NCBI GenBank assembly: GCA_029265315.1
Contig: JAJUJM010000010.1
Coordinates: forward strand, 24,233-88,232
Origin: Actinomycetota bacterium
GTDB taxonomy: Bacteria > Actinomycetota > Coriobacteriia > Anaerosomatales > PHET01
Length of the DNA: 64,000 bases
Direction of reading: 5' to 3'
Part shown: piece by piece, positions 8,845-16,700 of the stretch
Layout of the letters: the number at the start of each line of letters is the position of its first letter
How positions within the stretch are numbered: position 1 is the first letter of the stretch
The notes under the pieces: generated by a model
What the model saw: the letters and a program-made list of their open reading frames with translations, nothing else
What the model was told of the DNA's origin: nothing
The model's database searches: none
Made by a program: the position numbers and the translations under genes

Positions 8845-9951
8845 CTACCTCCCGTTTCCGAGGCGCGACCATTCAGCTTCGAATGCGGCGATTGTCGCAT
8901 CCGTGTCATGTGGCGCCCCGATTCCGACGCGCAACGCCGGAGCGGTGCCGAAGTCCCGGACGATCACGCCATGCTTGAGCAAACCTTCAAAGAGTTCACG
9001 CGGCCGCTCAGTGTGGATGTAGACGAAGTTCGCTTGCGATGGGAACCATTCAATCCCCAAACGGTCGAAGGCGGCGCACAGACGGCTTCGCTCACGCGCG
9101 TTCTCCTCGGCGCGATCGCGGACCTCGGCGACGTCTTGGAGCGAGTAATACGCGGCCACCTGCCCGACCGTGTTGACGTTGAACGGCTCGCGCACCTTGT
9201 TGACAGCCGCGATGAGTGGCTCCGGCGCCACCCCATACCCGACCCGAAGCCCGGCGAGGGAGTAGATCTTCGAGAAGGTGCGCAGGATGACGAGCGGGCG
9301 GACACCGTCGAAGAGTGACAGTGTATCGGGGTAGTCGGGGTCATCGACGTACTCGTGGTACGCCTCATCCACGACCACGAGAACGTGTTCGGGAATCGCA
9401 TTCAGGAATCGCTCGAATTCAGCGCGACGCACGATGGTCCCAGTCGGATTGTTGGGGTTGCAGACGAACAAGAGCTTCGTCCGCGGTGTCACGGCACTCG
9501 CCATCGCGTCGAGGTCGTGGACCTCGCCGTCAGTGAGCGGGACCTTCACGGCAGTCGCCCCCATGAGCTGGGTGACCATCGGGTAGACGACGAAGCTCGG
9601 CCAAGCGAACACGCACTCGTCGCCAGGAGAGAGCACCGCTTGGGCGATGATCCTCAACAGCTCGTTGCTCCCGTTGCCGACGGCGATGAAGCGCTCGTCG
9701 GTGCTCAGATGTGATGCAAGAGAGCGCTTGAGCGCTTTGGCGGCGCCATCGGGGTAGATGTTGAGCCGCGGAAGAACCTCTCGCATGGCAGCGACCGCCA
9801 GCGGCACAGGACCGCGCGGATTCTCGTTGCTCGACAGTTTGTGGACGACGCCGCCGCCGATACGCTCGCGTACCTCGCTCGCCCTGAGTCCCGGTGCGTA
9901 CGGCACCAACGGATCGAGTTCGCGGCGAAGCAGTCGCTCCCAATCCATCAC
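8845..9951 (-). CDS. hisC: Histidinol-phosphate aminotransferase (aromatic aminotransferase possible)
   Basis: PLP-dependent class I/II aminotransferase of 368 residues. It has the HisC-type N-terminus (KLSSNENPRGP), CNPNNPTGT, DEAYHEY and the PLP-lysine motif RTFSKIYSLAGLRVGYG. Next to tyrA and aroA it may transaminate aromatic keto acids as well as, or instead of, imidazole acetol phosphate; HisC-like enzymes in such clusters are often dual-function. The start is GTG at 9951 or the next codon, ATG at 9948. The 129 bases upstream (9952-10080) hold no recognisable gene and are the likely place for a promoter serving this sub-operon, though I see no convincing -35/-10 pair there. Confidence 0.9.
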   Translation of the reverse strand: MMDWERLLRRELDPLVPYAPGLRASEVRERIGGGVVHKLSSNENPRGPVPLAVAAMREVLPRLNIYPDGAAKALKRSLASHLSTDERFIAVGNGSNELLRIIAQAVLSPGDECVFAWPSFVVYPMVTQLMGATAVKVPLTDGEVHDLDAMASAVTPRTKLLFVCNPNNPTGTIVRRAEFERFLNAIPEHVLVVVDEAYHEYVDDPDYPDTLSLFDGVRPLVILRTFSKIYSLAGLRVGYGVAPEPLIAAVNKVREPFNVNTVGQVAAYYSLQDVAEVRDRAEENARERSRLCAAFDRLGIEWFPSQANFVYIHTERPRELFEGLLKHGVIVRDFGTAPALRVGIGAPHDTDATIAAFEAEWSRLGNGR

Positions 9952-10080
9952 TCGCCCCTGTTCGTCGAATCCTGCGGTCGGCCCTCGGAGCGGTCAGCAA
10001 TCACACCCTGAGAGCACATGTCGATTGTCGCACAGTGTTGGTGAATCACGCCCTTCGTGATGGCCGGGGGTCTGCGCACG

Positions 10081-10668
10081 CTACGCCTGTCGATACTCCT
10101 CGAGCATGCCGCGTTCGTCGACCACTTTCACGTGCGCGAGCTGGGCGTTGTGCACATGGAACGCCCACACGTCATCCGAACGCAGTCCCAGCAGATGCGC
10201 CAGCGCGGCGCGGAAGACGCCTCCGTGTGTCACCACCGCATGACGACCTCCGCGAGCAACCAGCTCCGAAGCGAATGAGACAGCTCGTCGCTCGATGTCG
10301 CCACGCGATTCTCCCTGCGGCGCGACCGGATGGCACCTGTCCCGATAGTTGAACACGATGCCCGCTGCGGCTATCTCCTCTGATGTCATGCCTTCCGCAA
10401 GGCCGAAATCGAGTTCCACCAGGCGTTCGTCGACGACCAGGGCGACACCGAGTGTTCGAGCGGCGCGGCGAGCGGGCTTGAGCGCACGACTCAAGGGGCT
10501 CGACCACACGATATCCGGACCGAAAGCGGCGATCCGGCGCCGTAACCTGGCGAACTGCAGCCGCCCCTCTTTCGTATACGGGGAGTCCCCGCGACCGACG
10601 AACCGCCCATTCACATTGGCTTCCGTCTCCGGATGACGAACCAACAGGATGTCGACCGTGCGGTTCAT
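10081..10668 (-). CDS. Histidine phosphatase family protein, probable alpha-ribazole phosphatase (CobC-like)
   Basis: A 195-residue phosphoglycerate-mutase-fold phosphatase. The catalytic motif near the N-terminus reads LVRHPETEAN, with proline in place of the usual glycine of RHGE. The second histidine lies in VVTHGGVFRAAL. Position right after cobS (4-base overlap) and in line with cobT and cobU supports a role removing the 5'-phosphate from alpha-ribazole phosphate or adenosylcobalamin phosphate. The fold is clear; the substrate is inferred from context. Confidence 0.8.
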   Translation of the reverse strand: MNRTVDILLVRHPETEANVNGRFVGRGDSPYTKEGRLQFARLRRRIAAFGPDIVWSSPLSRALKPARRAARTLGVALVVDERLVELDFGLAEGMTSEEIAAAGIVFNYRDRCHPVAPQGESRGDIERRAVSFASELVARGGRHAVVTHGGVFRAALAHLLGLRSDDVWAFHVHNAQLAHVKVVDERGMLEEYRQA

Positions 10669-11438
10669 CGAAACGTCACCGCAGCTGCCGCGGCCATGGC
10701 GGCGAGCAGCTCCGTCAGCACGACGGAAGCACCCATCACATCACCGTTGACTCCCCCGATATGGTTGGCGATGACGTGCGGCACGACCAACGCCGATCCC
10801 AGGCCGACCACGAGCGAAGCTGATGAGGCGAATCCGCTTTGGACCGACACGACCGAGACGATCGCGACGACAAGCACGCTGACGACAGCGCCGAACCCGG
10901 GACGACCGATCACCGAGGCCCCCAGTCCGTCCGACCGGAGCGGCCTGCCAAGCCAGGCGGCGATGCTGGCGGCGAGACGACCGTAGATGGGGACGCCCGC
11001 GCACACTGCGAGGGCGCCCAGCCCACCGTTCGAGAGAACGACCGCCAGCGACATGGACTGCACGCCGAAGACCACCACTATCGCAAGCACTCCGAACGCA
11101 CCGACGTGGCTGTCCTTCATGACCGAGTGGCGACGCTCGGGGACGACTGTCCACGCATCGGCCACATCAGCCAGACCGTCCCAGTGAAGCCCCCGTGACA
11201 AGGCGGCCCACGCCGCCACCAGCGACAATCCGAGAAGCTCACTCTGAGGGACGCCCAAACCGGTGTTCGCCAACCATGCGACGACAAGCCCGACGCAACT
11301 GAAGAAGCCGCCCACCAGCACGAAGTGGTCAGCCGCGTGGGCACGCTTCCCGGGCTCGGGCACGGCGGTTCCCACCGGCACGGCCGTCAGCAACGCGAAT
11401 GCGAGTCGGACATCATGGATGAGTCCCCGCGACATCAC
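10665..11438 (-). CDS. cobS: Adenosylcobinamide-GDP ribazoletransferase (cobalamin synthase)
   Basis: Membrane enzyme that joins adenosylcobinamide-GDP to alpha-ribazole (phosphate) to finish cobalamin. The protein has 257 residues and many hydrophobic segments. The family signature HWDGLADVADAW, with its metal-binding acidic residues, is present. It lies 3 bases after cobT and overlaps the phosphatase gene by 4 bases. It completes a four-gene nucleotide-loop assembly set; no corrin-ring genes are in the window. Confidence 0.95.
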   Translation of the reverse strand: MMSRGLIHDVRLAFALLTAVPVGTAVPEPGKRAHAADHFVLVGGFFSCVGLVVAWLANTGLGVPQSELLGLSLVAAWAALSRGLHWDGLADVADAWTVVPERRHSVMKDSHVGAFGVLAIVVVFGVQSMSLAVVLSNGGLGALAVCAGVPIYGRLAASIAAWLGRPLRSDGLGASVIGRPGFGAVVSVLVVAIVSVVSVQSGFASSASLVVGLGSALVVPHVIANHIGGVNGDVMGASVVLTELLAAMAAAAAVTFR

Positions 11439-11441
11439 ACG

Positions 11442-12542
11442 TCACCCGGCGCCGGACACGCCGGCCTCGGCGAAGGTGGCCATACCGGACAATACGGCGC
11501 ACGCGGCATCGATCACGCCGAAGGCCAGCGCCGCACCCGTGCCCTCGCCGAGCCTCATGTCAAGGGTGAAGACCGGCTCAAGACCGAGCTTCTCGAGAAC
11601 GATACGATGTCCGGGCTCGGCCGAGAGATGGCTTGCGAGCAGGTAGTCAGCGGCCTGGGGACAGAGCGCGCATGCGGAGAGCGCAGCAGCGCCGGAGATG
11701 TACCCGTCGACGACACATGCGGTGCGACGTGCGGCGCACCCTATCATGACCCCTGCCAACGCTGCGATCTCGAGTCCCCCGACAGCAGCGAGCACTCCCA
11801 GCGCATCAAGTCGGTCGACCCGATTCACGGCGAGCGCGCGCTCGACGACATGCGCCTTATGTGCGATACCTTGCTCATCAAGGCCAGTCCCGGGCCCTAC
11901 GACGTCCAACGGACCTCGGCCGGTGTAGGCGGCTGTGAGGGCCGCAGCGGCGGTGGAGTTCCCGATCCCCATCTCCCCGGTGCCGATCAACGTGAATCCG
12001 TCGTCGATCGCATCGGTGGCTGCTCGAACGCCGACGCTGACCGCTTGCGCACACTGCTCACGGGTCATGGCCGGGCCGTTGGCCATGTTCTGCGTACCAG
12101 CGGCGACCTTGCGCCCGATCACGGCATCGTGCCCGGACAGATCGTGAGCGACCCCGACGTCGTAGACGAGGACCTCGGCGCCTACGCTTCGGGCGATCTG
12201 ATTGATCGCGGCGCCCCCGGAGACGAAATTGGCCACCATCTGCCACGTCACGTCCTGTGGGTACGGTGAGACACCCTCAGCCACCACACCGTGATCGGCC
12301 GCTGCGAGAATGACCGCCTTGCGTGCCACACTGGGCTTCGACGTCCGTTGGATACGTGCGACACGCGCGGCGATCTGTTCCAGTCTGCCAAGTGATCTTG
12401 GCGGTTTCGTCAGCGAATCGAGGCGCTCCCATGCGGCGCGCTCGCACTCCGGGTCCGTGGGGTCTATCGCTGCTGTGACACGTGTGAGCTCGGACTCATG
12501 AGGTCCCGGTTCCGGTTTCACTTCCACCCCTTCTTCGCGCAC
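11442..12542 (-). CDS. cobT: Nicotinate-nucleotide--dimethylbenzimidazole phosphoribosyltransferase
   Basis: Activates the lower-ligand base by forming alpha-ribazole phosphate from nicotinate mononucleotide. The 366-residue protein has LTKPPRSLGRLE near the N-terminus, ADHGV, and the diagnostic GTGEMGIGNSTAAAAL motif. The first few residues are not conserved. A GTG at 12521, preceded by the purine-rich AAGGGG, is an equally plausible start to the longest one given here. Confidence 0.95.
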   Translation of the reverse strand: MREEGVEVKPEPGPHESELTRVTAAIDPTDPECERAAWERLDSLTKPPRSLGRLEQIAARVARIQRTSKPSVARKAVILAAADHGVVAEGVSPYPQDVTWQMVANFVSGGAAINQIARSVGAEVLVYDVGVAHDLSGHDAVIGRKVAAGTQNMANGPAMTREQCAQAVSVGVRAATDAIDDGFTLIGTGEMGIGNSTAAAALTAAYTGRGPLDVVGPGTGLDEQGIAHKAHVVERALAVNRVDRLDALGVLAAVGGLEIAALAGVMIGCAARRTACVVDGYISGAAALSACALCPQAADYLLASHLSAEPGHRIVLEKLGLEPVFTLDMRLGEGTGAALAFGVIDAACAVLSGMATFAEAGVSGAG

Positions 12543-12581
12543 CCGACGGCGTTTGTCACCAGACTCGGCATGGGTCGATGC

Positions 12582-13193
12582 TCAGTCCGCGGGCCAGACG
12601 ATCCGACTGGGAAGGGACCGGATGTCCACGGCCCTTCCTGCAACACAGAGGTACCCCGCATCAGAGGCGGCCACGAGCCGCGCGTTACTTCGCCCGAGGA
12701 CGTCACGGAACAACCGAGCGCTCGGCCACTCGGGGACGACGCCGTCTCCCACCTCGTTGGTCACGACGATCGTCGCACCTCGAGCCGCACACAGCGCATC
12801 CACGACGCGTTCGACCCGACGTTCGACCTCCCCGACGTATGCGGGGCTGAGGTGTGCCCGCTCATCGCAAGCGGGACCAGTGCCCTCAAGCGATTCCCAA
12901 ACGGCCGACATGATCTGCGACACGCACGTGCCCAGACAGTCGACCAACACGGCCTGTGGACCACCCAGGATGTCGAGCCAGGTTTCTTGTGCCCCGCTCA
13001 CTTCGAGAACGGCGATCTCGGCAGGACGCTCGACACGGTGACGCTCGATCCGCATGGACATCTCGGCGTCAACAGGCTCGCCGAACACGACTGCGGTCAC
13101 CGAGTGACCGCGATCGATGAGGTCGGTCGCCAGACGCGTCGCCATACGTGACTTGCCTGACCGAGCGCCACCCGTGAGGACGACGAGCGCCAT
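12582..13193 (-). CDS. cobU: Adenosylcobinamide kinase / adenosylcobinamide-phosphate guanylyltransferase
   Basis: Bifunctional enzyme that phosphorylates adenosylcobinamide and adds GMP for cobalamin assembly. The 203-residue protein opens with a P-loop, LTGGARSGKSRMA, close to the CobU consensus, and has VDCLGTCVSQ and VVTNEVGDGVVPEWPSAR, the region bearing family-conserved residues. A GGAGG ribosome site lies 5 bases before the ATG. The start overlaps the rluB stop by one base (TGATG), so translation is probably coupled even though the functions are unrelated. Confidence 0.95.
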   Translation of the reverse strand: MALVVLTGGARSGKSRMATRLATDLIDRGHSVTAVVFGEPVDAEMSMRIERHRVERPAEIAVLEVSGAQETWLDILGGPQAVLVDCLGTCVSQIMSAVWESLEGTGPACDERAHLSPAYVGEVERRVERVVDALCAARGATIVVTNEVGDGVVPEWPSARLFRDVLGRSNARLVAASDAGYLCVAGRAVDIRSLPSRIVWPAD

Positions 13194-13969
13194 CAGTCCT
13201 CCGTCCGAGCGTCAGTGACCGCATCGCGCAGTGCGGCGACCTCCGAATCGGAGAGCATACGCCAGCGACCGGGCGCAAGATCTCCCAAGCGCACGGGACC
13301 GAACGACACCCGTTCGAGCTCTATCACCGGATGACCGACGGCCGAGAACATGCGTCTCACTTGACGCTTCCTGCCCTCGGTTATGGTGATCTCCATGAGC
13401 GTACGTGGGCCGACCGCCTCCACCTCATCGACTTGCGCAGGCGCGGTCGGCCCGTCATCAAGGTCGATACCACGCTCAAGCGCGGTGATGGCGGCCCGGT
13501 CAGGACGACCATCGACCAACGCTCGATACGTCTTTGGCACCTTTCGCCGTGGGTGAAGCAGCCGGTGTGCGAGCTCGCCGTCCGTCGTGAAGAGCAGTAG
13601 GCCCGTCGTGTCGTAGTCGAGACGTCCAACAGGGAACAACCCGGGATGTTCTCCCACCGGTACGTACTCGGCGACGGTGAGGCGGCCTTCCGGGTCCTTC
13701 ATGGTCGTCATGACGCTTCGCGGCTTGTGGAGCATCAGGTACACGGGAGACTTGGCGATCGTCACGACGCGTCCATCGACTTCGACGACGTCGACCGCCG
13801 GGTCCACCTTCGCGCCCATCTCGGTCACGACCGCACCGTTCACCCGTACGCGTCCCGCGCTCATCAAAGACTCGCTCCCACGCCGCGAAGCGACCCCGGC
13901 TCGGGCGAGGAAGCGCTGCAGGCGCATCGGCACGACCTGCGCGTCTGGTCCCGGAACGCCGACGTTCAC
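13193..13969 (-). CDS. rluB: 23S rRNA pseudouridine synthase of the RsuA/RluB family
   Basis: Converts a uridine in rRNA to pseudouridine; RluB acts on 23S rRNA helix 89. The protein has an S4 RNA-binding domain (MRLQRFLARAGVASRR) and then the catalytic domain with GRLDYDTTGLLL, which contains the catalytic aspartate. The GTG at 13969 is directly adjacent to the scpB stop and has a strong GAGGTGG site 5 bases upstream, so it is preferred. The ATG at 13927, where the S4 domain begins, is the alternative. The neighbourhood scpA-scpB-rluB is a widely conserved order. Confidence 0.93.
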   Translation of the reverse strand: MNVGVPGPDAQVVPMRLQRFLARAGVASRRGSESLMSAGRVRVNGAVVTEMGAKVDPAVDVVEVDGRVVTIAKSPVYLMLHKPRSVMTTMKDPEGRLTVAEYVPVGEHPGLFPVGRLDYDTTGLLLFTTDGELAHRLLHPRRKVPKTYRALVDGRPDRAAITALERGIDLDDGPTAPAQVDEVEAVGPRTLMEITITEGRKRQVRRMFSAVGHPVIELERVSFGPVRLGDLAPGRWRMLSDSEVAALRDAVTDARTED

Positions 13970-14629
13970 TCAGTCCACCTCGGCGATGTGGTCTTCGCCG
14001 TATTCCTCTTCGAAGGATTCTTCAGCCTCATCGCTGCCCAGACCCGAATACGAAGCGTCTCTGCCTGCTGACGAGAGTCGCTCGCGGATGGCGCGCTCGG
14101 TGTCCGCATCGGGAGCGAACTGCTCCAAAGCGGGCAGCTCCGAGATGTCTTTGAGCCCGAACTTCTCGAGGAACGTCCGCGTGGTGCCATAGAGGATCGC
14201 GTTTCCCTGGTTCTTGTCGCGGCCGACCTCTTTCACAAGCCCTTTTTCGATGAGAGAGGCGATCACGCCCTCGGAGTTGACGCCGCGCACCGCGTTGACG
14301 CCGGCCCGCGTGACCGGCTGGTGGTAGGCCACGACCGCAAGCGCCTCCAAGGCCGCCTGCGACAACCTGCGCGTGTCCCAAGAAAGGACGTACGCCTCGA
14401 TCACATCGTGGTATGCGGGGTGTGTGTAGAGCCGCCATCCGCCTGCGACCTCACGCAGCTGAAAACCGCGCTCCGCCTCACGGTAGTCCTGCGCGAGATC
14501 GGCCAGCACTGACTCGACATCGCCCGGAGACGTCTCGAGCACCTTCGCAAGACGAGCGGCGCTCACCGGCTCGTCGCTCACGAACAACAGCGCCTCGACG
14601 GCGCCTTTCAGGTCCGCTCCGGCACCCAT
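13970..14629 (-). CDS. scpB: Segregation and condensation protein B
   Basis: Kleisin-interacting winged-helix subunit of the SMC-ScpAB condensin. The 219-residue protein has the typical opening (LKGAVEALLFVSDEPVSAARLA), ALEALAVVAYHQPVTRA and LIEKGLVKEVG. The C-terminal 50 residues are acidic and low in complexity, as is common in this family. It starts directly after the scpA stop. Confidence 0.95.
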   Translation of the reverse strand: MGAGADLKGAVEALLFVSDEPVSAARLAKVLETSPGDVESVLADLAQDYREAERGFQLREVAGGWRLYTHPAYHDVIEAYVLSWDTRRLSQAALEALAVVAYHQPVTRAGVNAVRGVNSEGVIASLIEKGLVKEVGRDKNQGNAILYGTTRTFLEKFGLKDISELPALEQFAPDADTERAIRERLSSAGRDASYSGLGSDEAEESFEEEYGEDHIAEVD

Positions 14630-15406
14630 CTACTCATCCTCTCCAAACCATCCGCGCTTCGCAGCCTCTTCGGCGTCCAGATGGGTGATCACGATGTCTG
14701 AGAACTCCTCCTCCTGGACGATGTCGACGAGTCCGCGCTTGTAGAGCTCGAGCACCGCGAGGAGCGTGACGACGACGATCTCCGGACTGGGATCGGCACC
14801 GACCAGTTCGGAGAACGCCGTACGACCGGCACGTGCCACCTGACTCCGGACGCTTTCCGCGTGCAGTTCCAGAGAGATCGGCATGCTCGCGACGTGTTCT
14901 GCTTCGAGCAGAAAGACCTCACGCCGGTGCTCGAGGTCAGCACATATCACTGCGAGGGTCCGAAGAGTCAGGCCCTCGAGGTAGTCGGGCATCAGGCCGA
15001 GGAACTGCGTCTCCAGACCGGCCTGACGCGGATGTTGGCGGGCCTCGTTCTCCATACGTTGTGCCAAGGCGGCCGCGGCGTTCTTGAACTGCTTGTAGGC
15101 CAGAAGACGTGAGACCAGGACGTCCCGGGCCTCTTCGGGGCTCAGGTCATCGAGCTCGTCACCGATGAACACCTCGGCCTTGGGCAGCAGTGATGCTGCC
15201 TTGATCTCGAGCAGACTGGCGGCGAGCAGCAGGAACTCGCTGGCCACGTCCAGGTCCAGGTCCTGCATCCGCTCGATATGTTCGAGATACTGGTCCGCCA
15301 CGCTTGTGACGTTGATGGCGCCCACATCGAGTTTCTGGCGACTCACAAGGTGCAGCAGCAGGTCGAACGGGCCCTCGAAAACCTCTGTCTTGACGGTGTA
15401 GCCCAC
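14630..15406 (-). CDS. scpA: Segregation and condensation protein A (kleisin)
   Basis: Kleisin subunit bridging SMC heads in chromosome condensation. It has the conserved N-terminus VFEGPFDLLLHLV and EFLLLAASLLEIKA, with an acidic middle region and a C-terminal winged helix. The frame is open to 15433, but the GTG at 15406 has a GAGG site 8 bases upstream that overlaps the trpS stop. This gives a 258-residue protein of normal size, so 15406 is chosen. Confidence 0.95.
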   Translation of the reverse strand: MGYTVKTEVFEGPFDLLLHLVSRQKLDVGAINVTSVADQYLEHIERMQDLDLDVASEFLLLAASLLEIKAASLLPKAEVFIGDELDDLSPEEARDVLVSRLLAYKQFKNAAAALAQRMENEARQHPRQAGLETQFLGLMPDYLEGLTLRTLAVICADLEHRREVFLLEAEHVASMPISLELHAESVRSQVARAGRTAFSELVGADPSPEIVVVTLLAVLELYKRGLVDIVQEEEFSDIVITHLDAEEAAKRGWFGEDE

Positions 15407-15416
15407 GCCCCGTTCC

Positions 15417-16496
15417 TCACGCTTCCGAGTCAAGGAAGGACGGGTGGGACTCTTCCACGACCGCGTCCCGTCGCGCCGGGCCTATCCCGGCGGTCAGCGA
15501 CGTCCGTGGGTCGATACCGATCAGCTCACGACAGGTGGCCACGACGCCGCTCGTGATCGGTTTGGCCTTCGCCGCGCCACCGGCCAGCACCTCCGAGGCG
15601 AAGCCAGGGATCGCAGCGATCTCGGCCCGTCTCTCGCGGAAAGGCGCGAGGTACTCGACCAGATCATCCGCGAGCTTTCGCTTGTGTGCGACACAACCGC
15701 ACTCGGCCACACGACAGCAGCGGTCCCATTCGGCGATCTCATCGGCAGGAGCGATGAGCTTGTGGACGTGGTGAAGAGGACAGATGTCAGGGTCGCCGGG
15801 GTCGGTCTTGAGCTTGCGGGCGGGGTCGGTCATGAAGCTCATGACCTTCGTACGTATCTCATCCTCGCCATCACTGATGAAGATGGCGTTCCCGTAGCTC
15901 TTGGACATCTTCCGGCCGTCCGTGCCCGGAACCCGAGCGCCTTCGGTCGCGATGATGGCCTGGGGTTCGACGAGGAACGAACCGTACGTGTTGTTGAAGC
16001 GACGGACTATCTCTCGCGTGAGCTCGAGGTGGGGCAGCTGGTCTTCACCGACAGGGACCGCGTCGGCCAACACGATCGCGATGTCGGCGGCCTGAAGCGC
16101 GGGATAGAGGAAGAAGCCCACGTTCCCAAGGTCCTTGGTCGTGACCTGTGCTCGCTGTTCCTTGTAGCTTGGCGTGCGTTCAAGCCACGGCATGGGGAGC
16201 ACCATGGCGAAGTACAGCATCAGCTCGGCCACCTCGGGCACGTCACTCTGACGGTAGATGGTGCAGATCTCCGGATCGAGACCAGCCGCACACCAATCGA
16301 GCACCATCTCCTCGGTGAACGTGCCTATCCCGCTCGGGTCCGCCCAGTCACTCGTGAGAGCATGGAAGTCGGCGATGAAGTAGTACGCATCGTACTCGTG
16401 CTGCATTCTGAGCATGTTCTGCAGGTTCCCGAACCAGTGGCCCAGGTGAAGCTTGCCAGTCGGCCTGTAGCCGGTCAGAGTACGCTTCTTCGACAC
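15417..16496 (-). CDS. trpS: Tryptophan--tRNA ligase with a Cys/His cluster in the C-terminal domain
   Basis: Class I aminoacyl-tRNA synthetase charging tRNA-Trp. The HLGH (residues 17-20) and KMSKS (196-200) catalytic motifs are intact in a 359-residue protein. A cysteine-rich segment follows: C239, C260, C261, C266, C268 and H271. Its placement matches the C-x22-C-x6-C-x2-C [4Fe-4S] site known from Thermotoga maritima TrpRS, but here the spacing is C-x21-C-x6-C-x2-H, with a histidine at the last ligand position. GTG start with GAGGAG about 10 bases upstream. A TACAAT hexamer at 16539-16544 could be the -10 of the promoter for this long operon. Confidence 0.97.
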   Translation of the reverse strand: MSKKRTLTGYRPTGKLHLGHWFGNLQNMLRMQHEYDAYYFIADFHALTSDWADPSGIGTFTEEMVLDWCAAGLDPEICTIYRQSDVPEVAELMLYFAMVLPMPWLERTPSYKEQRAQVTTKDLGNVGFFLYPALQAADIAIVLADAVPVGEDQLPHLELTREIVRRFNNTYGSFLVEPQAIIATEGARVPGTDGRKMSKSYGNAIFISDGEDEIRTKVMSFMTDPARKLKTDPGDPDICPLHHVHKLIAPADEIAEWDRCCRVAECGCVAHKRKLADDLVEYLAPFRERRAEIAAIPGFASEVLAGGAAKAKPITSGVVATCRELIGIDPRTSLTAGIGPARRDAVVEESHPSFLDSEA

Positions 16497-16655
16497 GCGC
16501 TCATGTCTCCTCGTCGAGGTGTGCGGGCAGTGCGACTGATTGTAGCGCAGCTCAACTTCGTGGAAGACGCTCTATCAGGCCTTTCGCATCGCCTTTGGCC
16601 TGCTGCCGCAGAGCATCACTGAAGGATCTCGGGCCGCAGGTGGGTATGATAATTG

Positions 16656-16679
16656 CGAGAGTCCGTTCACGGAGTCTCG
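16656..16679 (+). promoter_or_regulatory. Hairpin in the 5' leader of the cytochrome gene
   Basis: Two 10-base arms (CGAGAGTCCG and CGGAGTCTCG) flank a TTCA loop and pair with a single central mismatch. The element sits between a TATGAT -10-like hexamer (16645-16650) and the GGAGGTGG ribosome site of the cytochrome gene. It would therefore be transcribed into the mRNA leader or could act as a DNA operator. No factor can be named. Confidence 0.5.
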
Positions 16680-16700
16680 TAGTCGCGGAGGTGGTCCGCA

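Noticed and set aside
7624..9318. Long open plus-strand frame (564 codons) opposite tyrA and hisC
   Set aside because: It lies antisense to two genes with clear family motifs and has the arginine/histidine/glycine-rich composition expected of a high-GC shadow frame; no domain is recognisable.
16551..16640. Additional small gene between trpS and the cytochrome gene
   Set aside because: Short open frames exist on both strands but none has a ribosome site or recognisable sequence; the stretch is better explained as divergent promoter and leader.
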